A stretch of DNA of 64,000 nt from Chitinimonas koreensis (GCF_014353015.1 NZ_CP060704.1:3559001-3623000), one strand, 5' to 3'; counted from the stretch's first letter, positions 42,738 through 52,738 are shown. Numbers and translations: made by a program. Notes: a model not told the origin generated them from the sequence alone.

Positions 42738-43637
42738 TCAATCCAGTCCCGCCAGAAACCCCGCCAGCGCCCTGACCGTCGGCGTCAGCGACGCCCACTC
42801 GCGCACGCAGATCTTCAGCTCGCGCTCGGCCCAGTCGTCGCTCAGCGCCACCAGCGCCAGCCCCATCGCGTCGCGGTAGCCCTGGCCGGTGCTCTCCGGC
42901 ACCAGCGCCACGCCGGCGCCGCCGAGCACCAGCCGGGCGATCGCGGCGAAGCTCGGCGCGCGGGCGCGCACGTGCAGTTCCAGCCCGGCCAGCGCGGCCA
43001 TGTGCTCGACGAAGCGCTGCATGGCGCTGCCGTCGGGCAGGCCCACCAGCGGATGGCGCGTCAGCTCGCGGAAGCTGCAATCCGGCCCGGCCGCCAGCGC
43101 GTGGCCCGGCGGCGCCAGCACCGCCAGCCGGTAGCGGCCCAGCGGCAGCACCACCAGGCCGGGCGACTCGTAGCCGCCGTCGATCACGCCCAGGTCGGCC
43201 TCGCCGCGCTCGACCGCCTGCGCCACCTCGCGGCTGGGCCGCTCGACCAGCGTCACGTCGAGATAGGGATGCTCGGCCAGGAAGCGGCCCAGCGCAGCCG
43301 GCAGCACCGTGCTGTTGGCGGTGGTGTTGGCCCACAGCTTCAGCTGCTCGCGCCGCTGGCCGGCCAGCCCGTCCATCGCCGCCTGGGCGTCGTGCGCCGC
43401 GCGCAGGATGCGGCGTGCATGTTCGAGCAGCGCCTCGCCGGCCGCCGTCGGCCGCACGCCGCCGGCATGGCGCTCGAACAGCGCCAGGTCGAGCCGATCC
43501 TCCAGCTGGCGCAGCCGGCTGCTGACCGCCGACAGCGCCAGCGGCAGCGCGGCCGCCGCGCGCGACAGGGAGCCGGCCTCGGCGACCGCGATCAGCACGC
43601 GCAGGTCGGTCAGATCGAAGCGCTGGGGTTTCGTCAT
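42738..43637 (-). CDS. LysR-family transcriptional regulator
   Basis: 299 residues. Winged helix-turn-helix at about 8-65 (LRVLIAVAEAGSLSRAAAALPLALSAVSSRLRQLE in part) and a LysR substrate-binding domain (about 95-295). Divergent from the EamA transporter gene with a 90-base gap, so it probably controls that exporter. Ligand unknown. Confidence 0.92.
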   Translation of the reverse strand: MTKPQRFDLTDLRVLIAVAEAGSLSRAAAALPLALSAVSSRLRQLEDRLDLALFERHAGGVRPTAAGEALLEHARRILRAAHDAQAAMDGLAGQRREQLKLWANTTANSTVLPAALGRFLAEHPYLDVTLVERPSREVAQAVERGEADLGVIDGGYESPGLVVLPLGRYRLAVLAPPGHALAAGPDCSFRELTRHPLVGLPDGSAMQRFVEHMAALAGLELHVRARAPSFAAIARLVLGGAGVALVPESTGQGYRDAMGLALVALSDDWAERELKICVREWASLTPTVRALAGFLAGLD

Positions 43638-43726
43638 CGACGCAGGCCTCTTCGAAAAACAGGCATTCTCCGCCGCCCAGCAGCCGACGACAATGCAGCC
43701 ATCCCGCTGATTCGACGCCCATCGCC

Positions 43727-44670
43727 ATGTCCGACGCCCAGACGCTGCCCTTCGCCGATCCCGCAACCGAACCGTGGTACCACGACGGCCGCATGCTGGC
43801 CATGCTGTCGGCCGCGGCGTTCTCGCTCAAGGCCATCTTCGTCAAGCTCGCCTATGCCGCCTACCCGGTCGACGCGGTCACGCTGCTGCTGCTGCGCATG
43901 TCCATCGCGCTGCCGGCCTTCGTCTGGCTGGCCACCGCCGGCAGTCCGGCGGCGAAGCGGCAGCCGCTGACGCGGCGGCAATGGGGCGGGCTGATCGCGC
44001 TGGGCCTGCTCGGCTACTACCTGTCCAGCCTGTTCGACTTCATCGGCCTCATGACCATCTCGGCCGGGCTGGAACGGCTGATCCTGTTCACCTACCCGAC
44101 CGTGGTGCTGCTGCTCGAGGCGAGCTGGCGCAAGCGGCCGGTGCCGCGCGGCGTCTGGCTCGGCATGGCGCTGACCTACCTCGGCCTGGTCGCCGCCTTC
44201 GGCCACGACCTGCGCCACCAGGGCGAGCTGGCCGCGGTGCTGGTCGGCGCCGGCTGGGTCTTCCTCAGCAGCCTCACCTACTCGGGCTACTACCTCGGCA
44301 CCGCGGCGCTGATCGGCCGGGTCGGCTCGGCCCGGCTGGCCGGCATCGCCGGCGGCGCGGCCGCGCTGTTCGTGATCGCCCACTTCGCGCTCACCCACCC
44401 GTTCACCGCGCTGGCCGCGCTGCCGGCCGCGGTGTGGGCTGGTCGGCCGCCATGGCCATCGTCTCGACCGTGCTGCCGATCTGGCTGGCGGCGCGCGCCG
44501 TGGAGCGGCTCGGCGCCGGCCACACCGCCGCGATCGGCGCGCTGGGCCCGGCGCTGACCATCGTGTTCGGCTGGATCATCCTGGGCGAGGCCTTCTCGCT
44601 GATGCAGCTGGCCGGCATGGCGCTGGTGATCGGCGGCGTGTGGTGGGTGGGGCGCAGCAAGGCGGGCTGA
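43727..44670 (+). CDS. EamA/DMT-family transporter, with an apparent 1-base deletion
   Basis: Ten-span drug/metabolite exporter. The first eight spans read from ATG 43727 (FSLKAIFVKLAYAAYPVD is the first EamA helix). In the GGG run at 44436-44438 the frame breaks; the rest of the family sequence (WSAAMAIVSTVLPIW, then GPALTIVFGWIILGEAF) continues one frame over to TGA at 44670. One extra G gives an intact 314-residue protein. Either a recent frameshift or, more likely given similar cases here, a sequencing error. Probably regulated by the divergent LysR protein. Confidence 0.85.
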
Positions 44671-44771
44671 CGGAAAATCGCCCGGAAAGCGCGGCCCGAT
44701 GCGGTCCCGGCCGCGAACGCGCGCGGAACCTGGGCTAGAATCATGCCAACCAGATTTTCCGCGGCGCCGAC

Positions 44772-45608
44772 GTGACCCCAGATCAATATTGCGAAGACAA
44801 GGCCGCCCAGAGCGGCTCCAGCTTCTACTACAGCTTCCGCTTCCTTCCGCTGGAGACGCGCCGCGCCATCACCGCGCTGTACGCCTTCTGCCGCGAGGTC
44901 GACGACGTGGTCGACGAGACCCACGACGACAACGTCGCCCGCACCACGCTCAACTGGTGGCGCCAGGAAGTCGCCAACCTCTACGCCGGCCAGCCGCAGC
45001 ACCCGGTCACCCGCGCGCTGCAGCCGCACGTGGCGCGGCTGGCGCTGCCGCAGCAGCAGCTGCTGCAGGTGATCGACGGCATGGAGATGGACCTGACCCA
45101 GGCGCGCTACAACCGCTTCGACGATCTCAAGCAGTACTGCTACCTGGTCGCCTCGGTGGTCGGCCTCTTGTCGGCGCGCATCTTCGGCGTCAGCGACGAC
45201 AAGACCTACGTCTACGCCGAGAAGCTCGGCCTCGCCTTCCAGCTGACCAACATCATCCGCGACGTCGGCGAGGACGCGCGGCGCGGCCGCATCTACCTGC
45301 CGGTCGAGGAGCTGCAGCGCTTCGACGTGCCGGCCGCCGACATCCTGGCCTACCGCGAGACCGACAATTTCCGCAAGCTGATGGCCTTCCAGATCGAGCG
45401 CGCCGAGGCGCTCTACCGCGAGGCGCTGGAGGCGCTGCCGCGCGCCGACCGCCGGCCGCAGCGGGCCGGCCTGGTGATGGCCGCGATCTACCGCGCCACG
45501 CTCGACGAGATCAAGCGCGACGGGCCGCAAAAGGTGCTGAACCAGCGCCTGAGCCTGACGCCGATCCGTAAGCTCTGGCTGGCCTGGAAAACCTGGTGGC
45601 TTGCGTGA
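44772..45608 (+). CDS. hpnD: Presqualene diphosphate synthase HpnD
   Basis: 278 residues, squalene/phytoene synthase family. Aspartate-rich substrate motifs REVDDVVDE and RDVGEDARRGR, and FQLTNIIRDV, are present. HpnD condenses two farnesyl diphosphates to presqualene diphosphate on the way to hopanoids. Starts with GTG at 44772. HpnE follows one gene later; HpnC and squalene-hopene cyclase are not in the window. Confidence 0.9.
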   Translation: MTPDQYCEDKAAQSGSSFYYSFRFLPLETRRAITALYAFCREVDDVVDETHDDNVARTTLNWWRQEVANLYAGQPQHPVTRALQPHVARLALPQQQLLQVIDGMEMDLTQARYNRFDDLKQYCYLVASVVGLLSARIFGVSDDKTYVYAEKLGLAFQLTNIIRDVGEDARRGRIYLPVEELQRFDVPAADILAYRETDNFRKLMAFQIERAEALYREALEALPRADRRPQRAGLVMAAIYRATLDEIKRDGPQKVLNQRLSLTPIRKLWLAWKTWWLA

Positions 45609-45650
45609 GGGCTACTTATAGTGGCCGCGGTGCGGGAACGACGGTCCGTG

Positions 45651-45775
45651 CAGGTTCCCGGCAAAGCCGGGAACTTAGCTTCGGTGATTCCCAACCGTGG
45701 GCCCTCACCCTGATTCACCCCAACTCCCCCGCCCTCGCCGCCGCGAGGGAGCCTCGCTGCGCTCGTTCGCATGTC
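45651..45775. repeat. CCGGCAAAGCCGG hairpin plus GCCCTCGCCGCCGCGAGGG repeat, copy 2
   Basis: GGTTCCCGGCAAAGCCGGGAACTT after hpnD could act as a terminator; 45 bases on is the second copy of the unit seen at 39988. Confidence 0.75.
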
Positions 45776-45843
45776 GCTCGACCCTATGTGCATGCGCCGC
45801 CTGAGTCTTGCCGGCCTTTGGTACGGCCATCGCTAGCCCGCCC

Positions 45844-46293
45844 ATGGACAAGCTGCCCTTCTCGCCCTGGTACCTGGTCTTCTCCGCGCTGGTGATCGTC
45901 GCCATCCTGGTGGCGGGCTGGTTCGAGATGCGCCACGCCGACCGCATCGCGGTGCGGCGGCGCAAGATGCGCGAGGCGCTCGAGCAGTTCCGCATCGTGC
46001 GCAGCTATGCGCGCGAGGATGCCGACCCGGAGCTGTTCCTCTACAGCGCCGACAATTCCAAGCGCCTGGTCGAGCTCGACAACCAGATCATCAAGTACGG
46101 CCACGGCTCGTCGAGCTGGCTCTACTTCATGCCCGAGCGGCGGCTGTTCTTCATCCTCGAGCTGGTCGCCATCGAGCCCGCGGGCGAGCTGCACTTCATC
46201 ACCAACCTGCATCCGATCAAGCCGGAGCGCGCGCGCAAGGTGCTGACGCGCTACCCCGAGCTGTACAAAGAAATTTTCCGTGAAGAGATCTGA
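45844..46293 (+). CDS. Membrane-anchored hypothetical protein between hpnD and hpnE
   Basis: 149 residues; one N-terminal span (WYLVFSALVIVAILVAGWF, about 9-27), then a soluble domain with conserved-looking FRIVRSYAREDADPELFLYS and SSSWLYFMPERRLFFILELV. No family recognised. It overlaps the hpnE start by 14 bases, so it is probably expressed with hpnE. Upstream repeats separate it from hpnD. Start ATG chosen as the first Met; a TTG 12 codons earlier is possible. Confidence 0.65.
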   Translation: MDKLPFSPWYLVFSALVIVAILVAGWFEMRHADRIAVRRRKMREALEQFRIVRSYAREDADPELFLYSADNSKRLVELDNQIIKYGHGSSSWLYFMPERRLFFILELVAIEPAGELHFITNLHPIKPERARKVLTRYPELYKEIFREEI

Positions 46294-47590
46294 GCGCGTC
46301 GCCGTGATCGGCGCCGGCTATGCCGGCATGGCCGCCGCGACCACGCTGGCCGCGGCCGGCGTGGCGGTCGAAGTGTTCGAGGCCGGCCCGCTGCCCGGCG
46401 GCCGCGCCCGCCGCGTCGAACTCGACGGCCTGGCGCTGGACAACGGCCAGCACATGGCGATCGGCGCCTACCGCGCCCTGCTCGGCCTGGTCGCGCAGGT
46501 CGGCCTCCGCGAAACGGACGCCTTCGTCCGCCTGCCGCTCGAGCTCGACGTGCAAGCCGGCCCGGCACGCGCCTTCCGGCTGGCCTGCCCGCGCCTGCCG
46601 GCGCCCCTGCACACGCTGGCCGGCCTGCTGCGCGCCGAGGGCCTCGACTGGCCGGCGCGCTGGGCCGCGATCCGCATCATGGCCGCGGCGCGGCTGAGCG
46701 GCTGGACGCTGGCGCAGGACTGCAGCGTGGCCGACTGGCTGGCCGCCCATCGCCAGCCCGAGGTGCTGGTGCGCTGCCTGTGGGAGCCGCTGACGCTGGC
46801 CGCGCTCAATACCCCGATCGCCACGGCCAGCGCCCAGGTGCTGCTCAACGTGCTGCGCGACAGCATGGGCGCCGACCGCGCCGCCGGCGACTTCCTGCTG
46901 CCGCGGCTCGACCTGTCGGCGCTGTTCCCCGAGGCCGCCGCAACCTATCTGCAGGCACGCGGCGGCCGGCTGCACTGCGGCGCGCTGGTGAAGCGGCTGG
47001 CGCGCGAGGCCGGCGGCTGGCGGCTGGACCGCAGCGATGCAACCTTCGACGCCGTCGTCGTCGCCCTGCCGCCGCACCGGCTGGCGATGCTGGCCGAGCA
47101 GGCGCCGGCGCTGGCCGTACCGGCCGCGCTGATCGCCGATTGGCAGTGGCAGCCGATCTATACCGTCTACCTGCGCTATCCGGCCGGCACCCGGCTACCC
47201 AAGCCGATGCTGGGCCTGGTCGGCACCACCGCGCAGTGGCTGTTCGACCGCGGCGCGCTGTGCGGCCAGGACGGCCTGATCGCCGCCGTGGTCAGCGCCG
47301 AAGGGCCGCACGAGGCCTGGAGCCAGGCCGAGCTGGCCAGACGGGTCGCCGGCGAGATCGCCCGCGCGCTGCCGCAGCTGCCGGCGCCCGAGTGGCACAA
47401 GGTGATCGCCGAGAAGCGCGCCACCTTCGCCTGCGTGCCCGGCCTGGCGCGGCCGGCCAACGCCACCACCGACCGCACGCTCTGGCTGGCCGGCGACTAC
47501 ACTGCCGGCCCCTACCCCGCCACGCTCGAAGGCGCGGTCCGCAGCGGCCGCGCAGCGGCCGAGGGCGTGCTGGCCGGCACGGGGTCGTAG
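46280..47590 (+). CDS. hpnE: Hydroxysqualene dehydroxylase HpnE (FAD-dependent)
   Basis: 436 residues, amine-oxidase/phytoene-desaturase fold with the FAD motif VIGAGYAGMAAATTLA near the N terminus and LPGGRARR after it. C-terminal LWLAGDYTAGPYPATLEGAV closes the FAD site. Converts hydroxysqualene to squalene for hopanoid synthesis. GTG start inside the previous gene. Confidence 0.9.
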   Translation: MKRSERVAVIGAGYAGMAAATTLAAAGVAVEVFEAGPLPGGRARRVELDGLALDNGQHMAIGAYRALLGLVAQVGLRETDAFVRLPLELDVQAGPARAFRLACPRLPAPLHTLAGLLRAEGLDWPARWAAIRIMAAARLSGWTLAQDCSVADWLAAHRQPEVLVRCLWEPLTLAALNTPIATASAQVLLNVLRDSMGADRAAGDFLLPRLDLSALFPEAAATYLQARGGRLHCGALVKRLAREAGGWRLDRSDATFDAVVVALPPHRLAMLAEQAPALAVPAALIADWQWQPIYTVYLRYPAGTRLPKPMLGLVGTTAQWLFDRGALCGQDGLIAAVVSAEGPHEAWSQAELARRVAGEIARALPQLPAPEWHKVIAEKRATFACVPGLARPANATTDRTLWLAGDYTAGPYPATLEGAVRSGRAAAEGVLAGTGS

Positions 47591-47660
47591 GAGCGGCTTC
47601 AGCCGCGAACGGGCATTCGTGTCGCGGCCGCCCTTCGCGGCCGACGCCGCTCCGACCGCG
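47588..47660. repeat. GTAGGAGCGGCTTCAGCCGCGAA repeat, copy 3
   Basis: The left arm starts at the hpnE stop codon; the right arm (TTCGCGGCCGACGCCGCTCC) is degenerate. Confidence 0.75.
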
Positions 47661-47744
47661 GGCTCGGCCCTGCAGGCTCCCCGGCAGAGACGCCGTTCGT
47701 CGCCTATACCGTCAGCTGACGTTACCACGACCGGATGTAGCTCC

Positions 47745-49367
47745 ATGACCAGCCTCAGCCTCAAAGCCCGCCTGATCGCCATCGCCGTGTTCACCCTGAT
47801 CGGCATGATGGTGCTGACCCTGATCCTGCTGCTGGCCCAGCGCGCCAGCCTGATCGACGCCCGCAAGCTGCAGTTGCAGTACCAGGTGAAGACGGTGGCG
47901 GCCCAGTTCGCCCAGCTCGAGCGCGAGGCCGCAGCCGGCAAGATCAGCCGCGAAGAGGCGCAGCGGCTGGCGCGCGAGACGGTCAACCACACCAGCTTCG
48001 GCGAAGGCGACAACTACTTCGTGTTCGACCGCAACATGATCGAGCTGGCCACCTCGATCACCCAGTTCATCGGTTCCGATCTCAACAAGGTCACCACCCC
48101 GAGCGGCCTCAACCTCGGCCGCGCCTGGACGAGCGCGCTGGCCTCGGGCCAGGGCTACCTGGATTACGCCTTCCCGCGCAAGCAGGGCGAGACGCCGGCG
48201 CCCAAGATCGGCTACGGCGAGCTGTTCGAGCCCTGGGGCTGGTACATCGCCACCGGCGTCTATGTCGACGACATCGAGAACCAGTTCTGGCGCAGCGTGC
48301 TGCAGGCGCTGCTGGGCCTCGCCGTGGTGATCGGCGTGATCGGCGGCGCCATGCTGGCGATGGGCGGCCGCATCCTGCGCCAGCTCGGCGGCGAGCCCGA
48401 CTATGCGGCGCGCACCGTGCGCGAGATCGCCCAGGGCAACCTGACCGTGCCGGTCGCGGTCCGCGCCGGCGACCGCAGCAGCCTGTTGGCCAGCATCGCC
48501 GCCATGCAGGCCGACCTGCGCAACACCATCCACGACATCCACGGCAAGTCCGACACCGTGCGCGACGAGGCCGAACGCATCCGCCACGATGCCGGCCACG
48601 TCGCCGCGGGCTCGAGCCAGCAGTCGGACGCCGCCGCCTCGATGGCGGCCGCGATCGAGCAGCTCACCGTCAGCGTCAGCCACATCAGCCAGAGCGCGGC
48701 CGAGGCGCTGGCGCTGACCGAGGCGACCCGGCACGAGTCGCAGGCCGCCAACGCGGTGATCGAGCGCGCCGGCGACGAGATGGGCAAGATCGCCGAGGGC
48801 GTCGACGCCACCTCGCGCAGCCTGACCGAGCTGGACCGCCATGTCGCCGACATCTCGCGCGTGCTCGGCGTGATCAAGGACATCGCCGAGCAGACCAACC
48901 TGCTGGCGCTGAACGCCGCCATCGAGGCGGCGCGCGCCGGCGAGACCGGCCGTGGCTTCGCGGTGGTGGCCGACGAGGTACGCAAGCTGGCCGAGCGCAC
49001 CGCGCAGTCGACGCGCGAGATCGCCGCCATGACCGACGGCATGCAGGCCAGCGCGCGCACCGCGATCGCCACCATGGAGACCGCGGTCAGCCGCGTCGGC
49101 GCCGGCGTCGAGCTGGCGCAGTCGTCGAGCCAGGCGATGCGCACCATCGAGCAGAACGCGCTGCGGGTGGTGACGGTGAACCAGGAGATCTCCAACGCGC
49201 TGCGCGAGCAGAGCCAGGCCAGCAACCAGATCGCCGGCCGGGTCGAGGTGATCGCCAACATGTCGGAAGAGAACGCGCAGTCGGTGCGCAAGGTGACCGA
49301 CGCGACCCGCTCGATGGCCGAGCTGGCCAATGCGATGCAGGCGGCGGTGGCTCGGTTCCGGACCTAG
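47745..49367 (+). CDS. Methyl-accepting chemotaxis protein with Cache sensor domain
   Basis: 540 residues. Span 1 about 8-32; periplasmic single Cache domain (about 35-180: EEAQRLARETVNHTSFGEG...YFVFD...GWYIATGVYVDDI); span 2 about 185-207; HAMP; MCP signalling domain with tip at about 380-420 (EQTNLLALNAAIEAARAGET). Classical transmembrane chemoreceptor; single Cache domains often bind small carboxylates. No ligand can be assigned. Confidence 0.92.
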   Translation: MTSLSLKARLIAIAVFTLIGMMVLTLILLLAQRASLIDARKLQLQYQVKTVAAQFAQLEREAAAGKISREEAQRLARETVNHTSFGEGDNYFVFDRNMIELATSITQFIGSDLNKVTTPSGLNLGRAWTSALASGQGYLDYAFPRKQGETPAPKIGYGELFEPWGWYIATGVYVDDIENQFWRSVLQALLGLAVVIGVIGGAMLAMGGRILRQLGGEPDYAARTVREIAQGNLTVPVAVRAGDRSSLLASIAAMQADLRNTIHDIHGKSDTVRDEAERIRHDAGHVAAGSSQQSDAAASMAAAIEQLTVSVSHISQSAAEALALTEATRHESQAANAVIERAGDEMGKIAEGVDATSRSLTELDRHVADISRVLGVIKDIAEQTNLLALNAAIEAARAGETGRGFAVVADEVRKLAERTAQSTREIAAMTDGMQASARTAIATMETAVSRVGAGVELAQSSSQAMRTIEQNALRVVTVNQEISNALREQSQASNQIAGRVEVIANMSEENAQSVRKVTDATRSMAELANAMQAAVARFRT

Positions 49368-49410
49368 CTGTCTGGATTGGCTGTGGTGTGTGGACGACGG
49401 CCGATGCAGG

Positions 49411-49861
49411 CACCCGGGAAACCCGGGTGCTCAGCGTCGGCTCGGGCTGACACAGCGGTCCGCCCTGTTTCAACCCGACTCCCCCGCCCTCGCCGCCGCG
49501 AGGGAGCCTCGCTGACGCTCGTCAGTGAATCTGCGAACCGACAGCTAGGCATATCGCTTCGCTGATGCCGGATCAGGTGCCGACGTTCGGCCGAGATCAG
49601 CATTTAAAGGGACTTACATAAGTCCCTAAGCGCGCTGAGAGTCGATTAGCCCCTCTCCCGTGCACGGGAGAGGTACCCGTTTCTGCCATGCAGAAACGGG
49701 GAGGGTGAGGGCTGGTTCTACGAAGAAACTTCCTTATCCGACCCTCCGTGCCACCTCCTCCCAAGACCGGGCAACCTGGATGCCGATCGCAGGAGCGGCT
49801 TCAGCCGCGAATGGCCGCCGTGCCCGTGCCGCCGATTCGCGGCTGAAGCCGCTCCTACGTG
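49411..49861. repeat. Cluster of three repeat families; no gene in 49368-49883
   Basis: In order: ACCCGGGAAACCCGGGT hairpin (49412), GCCCTCGCCGCCGCGAGGG unit (about 49478-49530), CTCTCCCGTGCACGGGAGAG and CGTTTCTGCCATGCAGAAACG modules (49650-49705), and a complete GGAGCGGCTTCAGCCGCGAA inverted pair (49790-49858). Lies between two convergent transcription units. Confidence 0.85.
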
Positions 49862-49883
49862 AACCCCTCCAGGCCGACGCCGC

Positions 49884-50675
49884 CTAGTCGGTCGTCAGCC
49901 CGGCCCGCTCCACCGCCTCATGGCGGTACTGCTCTTCCATCACCAGTTGCGCCAGTTCGCGCTTGAGCGCGTTGAACTCGGCCGAGCTCGAATCGCGCGG
50001 GCGCGGCATGTCGACCGCCACGTCGCGCTTGATGGTGCCGGGCCGGTAGGTCAGCACCACGATGCGGTCGGCCAGGTAGATCGATTCCTCGATCGAGTGG
50101 GTGACGAACAGGATGGTCTTGCCGAACTCGTCCCAGATGCGCAAGAGCTCGTCCTGCAGGCTGCGCCGGGTCAGCGCGTCGAGCGCGCCGAACGGCTCGT
50201 CCATCAGCATGATCGGCGAATCGAGCGCCAGCACGCGGGCGATCGCCACCCGCTGGCGCATGCCGCCCGACAGGTCCTTCGGGTAGCGGTCGCGGAATTC
50301 CTTGAGTTTGAGCTTCTCCAGCAGCGAGGCCACCTTGGCCTCGATCTCGGCCGCCGGCGCCTTCTTCACCTTGAGGCCGAAGGCGATGTTCTGCGCCACC
50401 GTCATCCACGGGAACAGCGCGTATTCCTGGAACACCATGCCGCGCTCGGGGCCCGGCTCGGTCACCCGCTTGCCCTGCACCACGATCTCGCCGGCGCTGG
50501 GCAGCGAGAAGCCGGCCACCGCGTTGAGCAGCGTCGACTTGCCGCAGCCCGAAGGACCCAGCAGGCAGACGAACTGGCCGGCCGGGATCTCGAGGTCGAT
50601 GTCGCGCAAGGCGATCACGTCGTCGCCGGGCGTCTTGAAGACCTTCTGCACGTTCTTGATGCTGATCTGGCTCAT
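49884..50675 (-). CDS. ABC transporter ATP-binding protein, nitrate/sulfonate/taurine type
   Basis: 263 residues. Walker A LGPSGCGKSTL, ABC signature LSGGMRQRVAIARVL, Walker B IMLMDEPFGALDALT, then the switch His in FVTHSIEES. It belongs to the SsuB/TauB/NrtD group. Powers the transporter with the permease and binding protein encoded just upstream. Substrate unknown. Confidence 0.93.
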   Translation of the reverse strand: MSQISIKNVQKVFKTPGDDVIALRDIDLEIPAGQFVCLLGPSGCGKSTLLNAVAGFSLPSAGEIVVQGKRVTEPGPERGMVFQEYALFPWMTVAQNIAFGLKVKKAPAAEIEAKVASLLEKLKLKEFRDRYPKDLSGGMRQRVAIARVLALDSPIMLMDEPFGALDALTRRSLQDELLRIWDEFGKTILFVTHSIEESIYLADRIVVLTYRPGTIKRDVAVDMPRPRDSSSAEFNALKRELAQLVMEEQYRHEAVERAGLTTD

Positions 50676-50685
50676 GGTCGGCCCC

Positions 50686-51507
50686 TCACGATTCGATACC
50701 GCGGTGCCAGCGCAGCAGGTGGTTGTTGAGCCGGCTCATCGCCGTGTCGATCGCCAGCCCGATCAGGCCGATCGAAAACATGCCGGCGATGATCTTGTCG
50801 GACCAGAAGTACTCGCGCGCCTCGAGGATGCGGAAGCCCAGGCCGTTGTTGACCGCGATCATCTCCGACACGATCACCACGATGAAGGCGGTGCCCATGC
50901 CGATGCGCGCGCCCGACAGGATGTAGGGCGTGGCGGCCGGCAGCATCACCCGGGTGAACATGGTCGCCTGGTCGACGCCGAGATTGCGGGCGGCGCGGAT
51001 GTAGATCGAATCGACCTGGCGGACGCCGGCGATGGTGTTCATCAGGATCGGGAAGAAGGCCCCGATGCTGATGAGGAAGATCGCCGGCGGGTTGCCCAGG
51101 CCGAACCACAGGATCGACAGCGGGATGTAGGCGATCGGCGGGATCGGCCGCAGCACCTGGATCAGCGGGTTGAACACCGCATAGACCCGCTTGCTGGCGC
51201 CCATCAGGAGGCCCAGCGGCAGCGCCAGGCCGCCGCCGATGGCGAAGCCGACCAGCACCCGGTAGAGGCTGCCGATCGAATCGGCGATCAGCTCGCCCGA
51301 GAAGATCCACTTGAGGTAGCTGCCCTGGTTCGGGTCGTAGGGCAGCAGCGGCGTGGCGTACTCGTACCACTTCTGCAGCACCGCCCAGGGCGAGGGCAGG
51401 ATGTGCGGGTTGATCCAGGCCAGGCTCGCCGCCAGCTGCCACAGCAGCACGGCGGCGAGCGGGACCACGGCGCCGACGAGGCCGGCGCCCAGTTTCTTCA
51501 GGTTCAT
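50686..51507 (-). CDS. ABC transporter permease, nitrate/sulfonate/taurine type
   Basis: 273 residues, about six spans, with the BPD_transp_1 loop EAA-like ARNLGVDQATMFTRVMLPAATPYILSG in part. SsuC/TauC group. Ten bases separate it from the ATPase gene. Substrate unknown. Confidence 0.92.
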   Translation of the reverse strand: MNLKKLGAGLVGAVVPLAAVLLWQLAASLAWINPHILPSPWAVLQKWYEYATPLLPYDPNQGSYLKWIFSGELIADSIGSLYRVLVGFAIGGGLALPLGLLMGASKRVYAVFNPLIQVLRPIPPIAYIPLSILWFGLGNPPAIFLISIGAFFPILMNTIAGVRQVDSIYIRAARNLGVDQATMFTRVMLPAATPYILSGARIGMGTAFIVVIVSEMIAVNNGLGFRILEAREYFWSDKIIAGMFSIGLIGLAIDTAMSRLNNHLLRWHRGIES

Positions 51508-51526
51508 GTGCGTGGTCCCGTCGCGC

Positions 51527-52495
51527 TTACTTCATGCCCAACGACTTCTTGGCGTTGGTGAGCAGGTCGAGCTTGACCCAATCCTTGGCCACCGGCGGCT
51601 TGGCCATCTTGCCCACGCCGTACTTGACCATCAGGTCGGTGGTGATCTGGATGTGCTCGGTGCTCAGCTCGTAGGCGTAGGGGCTGTTGCCGATCGCGTC
51701 CTGGAAGTCGTCGGCGGTGATCTGGTTCTTGAACATGGTGAAGCGCACGTAGTTCTCGGCCAGCTTGGGGTCGTCCATGAAGGTCTTGGTCGCCTGCACG
51801 AAGCACTTGATGAACTTCTCGGCCAGCGGCTTGTTGGCGTACAGCTTCTCGGTCATCACCAGGGTGCGGATCGGCTCGCCCATCGGCGTGTCGTAGGGCT
51901 TCATCAGCTCGTCGCCCCAGCCCTTGTTCAGCGCCTGCGAGGCCTGCGGCTCGCTCTGCGCCATCGCGTCGATCTGCTTCTGCATCAGCGCCTGGTTGAG
52001 GTCGGCGAAGGGCATGTAGACGATCTGCACATCCTTGCCCGGCTGGTCGGACCAGGTCAGGTTGAACTTGGCCAGCTCGGCCAGCAGCAACAGTTCCTGC
52101 GCGCCGCCGCGGGCGACGCCGACCTTCTTGCCCTTCATCTGGGCGATCGACTTGATGCCCGAATCCTTGCCCACCACGATGCGCGCGCCGCCGCGGGCGA
52201 AGCCGGCCACCGCCACGATCGGCACGCCGGCGGCGCGGCCGGCGATCGCGGCATCGGCCGCGCTGGCCGCCACGTCGACCTCGCCGGCGATGATGGCCGG
52301 CATGATGTCGAGCCCCTTGGCGAACATCCGCTCCTCGACCTTGATGCCGCACTTGGGCCCCATCTCCTTGAGGTAGGACACCGCGCCGTAATGGGCGAAG
52401 CGCAGGTTGCCGAGCCGGATCACGTCGTCGTCGGCGCGCACGCAGGTCATGGACAGCGCGGCAGCGGCGGCCGCGAGGGTGGCGAGCAGTTTCAT
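51527..52495 (-). CDS. ABC transporter substrate-binding protein, SsuA/TauA-like
   Basis: 322 residues with a signal peptide (about 1-21, ending VRA). Periplasmic-binding fold of the NMT1/SsuA group: IIAGEVDVAASAADAAIAGRAAGVPIV and SIAQMKGKKVGVARGGAQELLL. ATG preceded by ccaaggagacacccccg. Next to maiA and downstream of the aromatic catabolism genes, so an aromatic or organosulphur ligand is possible but unproven. Confidence 0.9.
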   Translation of the reverse strand: MKLLATLAAAAAALSMTCVRADDDVIRLGNLRFAHYGAVSYLKEMGPKCGIKVEERMFAKGLDIMPAIIAGEVDVAASAADAAIAGRAAGVPIVAVAGFARGGARIVVGKDSGIKSIAQMKGKKVGVARGGAQELLLLAELAKFNLTWSDQPGKDVQIVYMPFADLNQALMQKQIDAMAQSEPQASQALNKGWGDELMKPYDTPMGEPIRTLVMTEKLYANKPLAEKFIKCFVQATKTFMDDPKLAENYVRFTMFKNQITADDFQDAIGNSPYAYELSTEHIQITTDLMVKYGVGKMAKPPVAKDWVKLDLLTNAKKSLGMK

Positions 52496-52620
52496 CGGGG
52501 GTGTCTCCTTGGTTGTTCGTATCGGGCCGGCCCGGGACGGCGCGGTGGCCAATCCATCTTATGCAATAGGCTTGCCAGGCGACACGAAGAATCCGAAAAC
52601 TGCGCACAAGCACCTGATCC

Positions 52621-52651
52621 ATAAACGAAAAACGCAGCCCCTGGGCTGCGT
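52621..52651 (-). terminator. Rho-independent terminator after maiA
   Basis: On the minus strand ACGCAGCCCAGGGGCTGCGT (8-9 bp stem) is followed by TTTTTCGTTT. About 90 bases beyond the maiA stop, so the ABC operon downstream is separate. Confidence 0.85.
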
Positions 52652-52738
52652 CTCATCGATCGGTGCGCGTTGCGGCGCGGCGGGAATCCGCACGGGCGCC
52701 GACCGGCGCTGGCGGAATTCCGCCGCGGCGGAGCGGGG

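Noticed and set aside
43727..44670. Decayed EamA pseudogene
   Set aside because: Both halves keep full family conservation and one added G restores 314 residues; not enough reason to call it dead.
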